Program-made: the position numbers and the translations under genes
Notes under the pieces: generated by a model
Told to the model about the DNA's origin: nothing
The model's input: the letters and a program-made list of their open reading frames with translations, nothing else
Databases searched by the model: none
Assembly: GCA_024653795.1 (NCBI GenBank)
Contig: JANLHY010000744.1
Span: forward strand, 1 to 5,992
Direction of reading: 5' to 3'
DNA: 5,992 nucleotides
Origin: Candidatus Brocadiaceae bacterium
GTDB lineage: Bacteria; Planctomycetota; Brocadiia; Brocadiales; Brocadiaceae
In this document: piece after piece, positions 5,715 through 5,992 of the stretch
Numbering within the stretch: the first letter of the stretch is position 1
How the letters are laid out: every line of letters begins with the position of its first letter

Positions 5715-5992
5715 TTAAACATTGCTATATCTGCTGTTTGTAATTATTCTGTATCCTTTAATAAGTTCTTTTATTCCCATTTCAAGCGAAAAGATTGGCT
5801 TAAATCCAGTCTTTTCTATTTTTTCATTTGATACTATGTAGTCTCTCTTATCAGGGTCTTCACCCACTGGTGACTCTAAATACACAAAATCAGGGACTTG
5901 TTCTTTTATCTTTGCACAAAGTTCTAATTTAGATAGATTGGCATCTGATAAACCTACATTGTATGGTTCATTTTTCATGGTATCAAAATTGT
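5715..5992 (-). CDS. NAD-dependent sugar epimerase/dehydratase, C-terminal fragment
   Basis: Ninety-one residues plus the stop are visible. The frame stays open to the window edge upstream of an internal ATG (5978), reading NFDTMKNEPYNVGLS, so that ATG is not the true start. YNVGLSDANLSKLELC, then GEDPDKRDYIVSN and KIEKTGFKPIFSLEMGIKEL, are typical of the C-terminal substrate-binding lobe of extended short-chain dehydrogenases acting on nucleotide sugars. The Rossmann fold and the YxxxK active site must lie beyond the edge. The role would be interconversion of an NDP-sugar for LPS, O-antigen or capsule. The exact substrate cannot be told. It is followed on the same strand by the nucleotidyltransferase gene, which supports a polysaccharide cluster. 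Confidence 0.88.
   Translation of the reverse strand, partial: NFDTMKNEPYNVGLSDANLSKLELCAKIKEQVPDFVYLESPVGEDPDKRDYIVSNEKIEKTGFKPIFSLEMGIKELIKGYRIITNSRYSNV

Noticed and set aside
5646..5831. Plus-strand 61-codon open frame
   Set aside because: It overlaps the palindromic element and is antisense to the conserved end of the epimerase gene.

Overview
This is a window of about 6 kb, moderately AT-rich, from a Gram-negative-type bacterium. It holds four protein genes on the minus strand, one truncated gene on the plus strand, and several palindromic repeats in the spaces between genes. The mix suggests an environmental anaerobe. The evidence is a haem-type radical SAM/SPASM protein fused to protochlorophyllide-reductase-like (PCP_red) domains, a second planctomycete-like SPASM remnant, surface-polysaccharide genes, and dispersed C5/G5 hairpins next to genes. 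An anammox-type planctomycete (Brocadiales) would fit, but this is inference from general familiarity and no marker gene proves it.

Layout. Positions 1-1406 (minus) encode the first 468 residues of a membrane sensor histidine kinase with a periplasmic double-Cache-like sensor, a HAMP domain and a coiled coil; the window edge cuts it just before the expected phospho-acceptor histidine. A 134-base gap with a C5/G5 hairpin separates it from the main gene of interest, 1541-3421 (minus). That gene is an intact 626-residue radical SAM/SPASM protein whose last 260 residues carry four tandem PCP_red-like repeats, the third degenerate. A 235-base AT-rich gap follows, with a possible promoter for this gene and a perfect 21-base palindrome overlapping a TATAAT. 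Positions 3657-4268 (plus) are the C-terminal part of a different radical SAM protein that has lost its N-terminal catalytic half.

Positions 4269-4800 contain no recognised gene. They hold a speculative short Cys-rich reading frame (4316-4447) and a 258-base MITE-like element (4543-4800) with 22-base terminal inverted repeats and nested hairpins. Next come a sugar-1-phosphate nucleotidyltransferase (4801-5526, minus) and the C-terminal 91 residues of an NAD-dependent sugar epimerase/dehydratase (5715-5992, minus). The two are separated by a second palindromic element (5572-5708) with perfect 23-base terminal inverted repeats.

How the genes relate. The nucleotidyltransferase and epimerase are consecutive genes of a surface-polysaccharide or LPS cluster making nucleotide-activated sugars. 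The radical SAM/PCP_red protein resembles the NirJ/AhbC/AhbD enzymes of haem and haem d1 synthesis and carries domains otherwise known from a tetrapyrrole-binding reductase, so a role in tetrapyrrole or other cofactor/peptide modification is the best guess. It lies upstream of the kinase on the same strand, but nothing visible proves a functional link. Both palindromic elements start within six bases of the stop codon of the gene before them.
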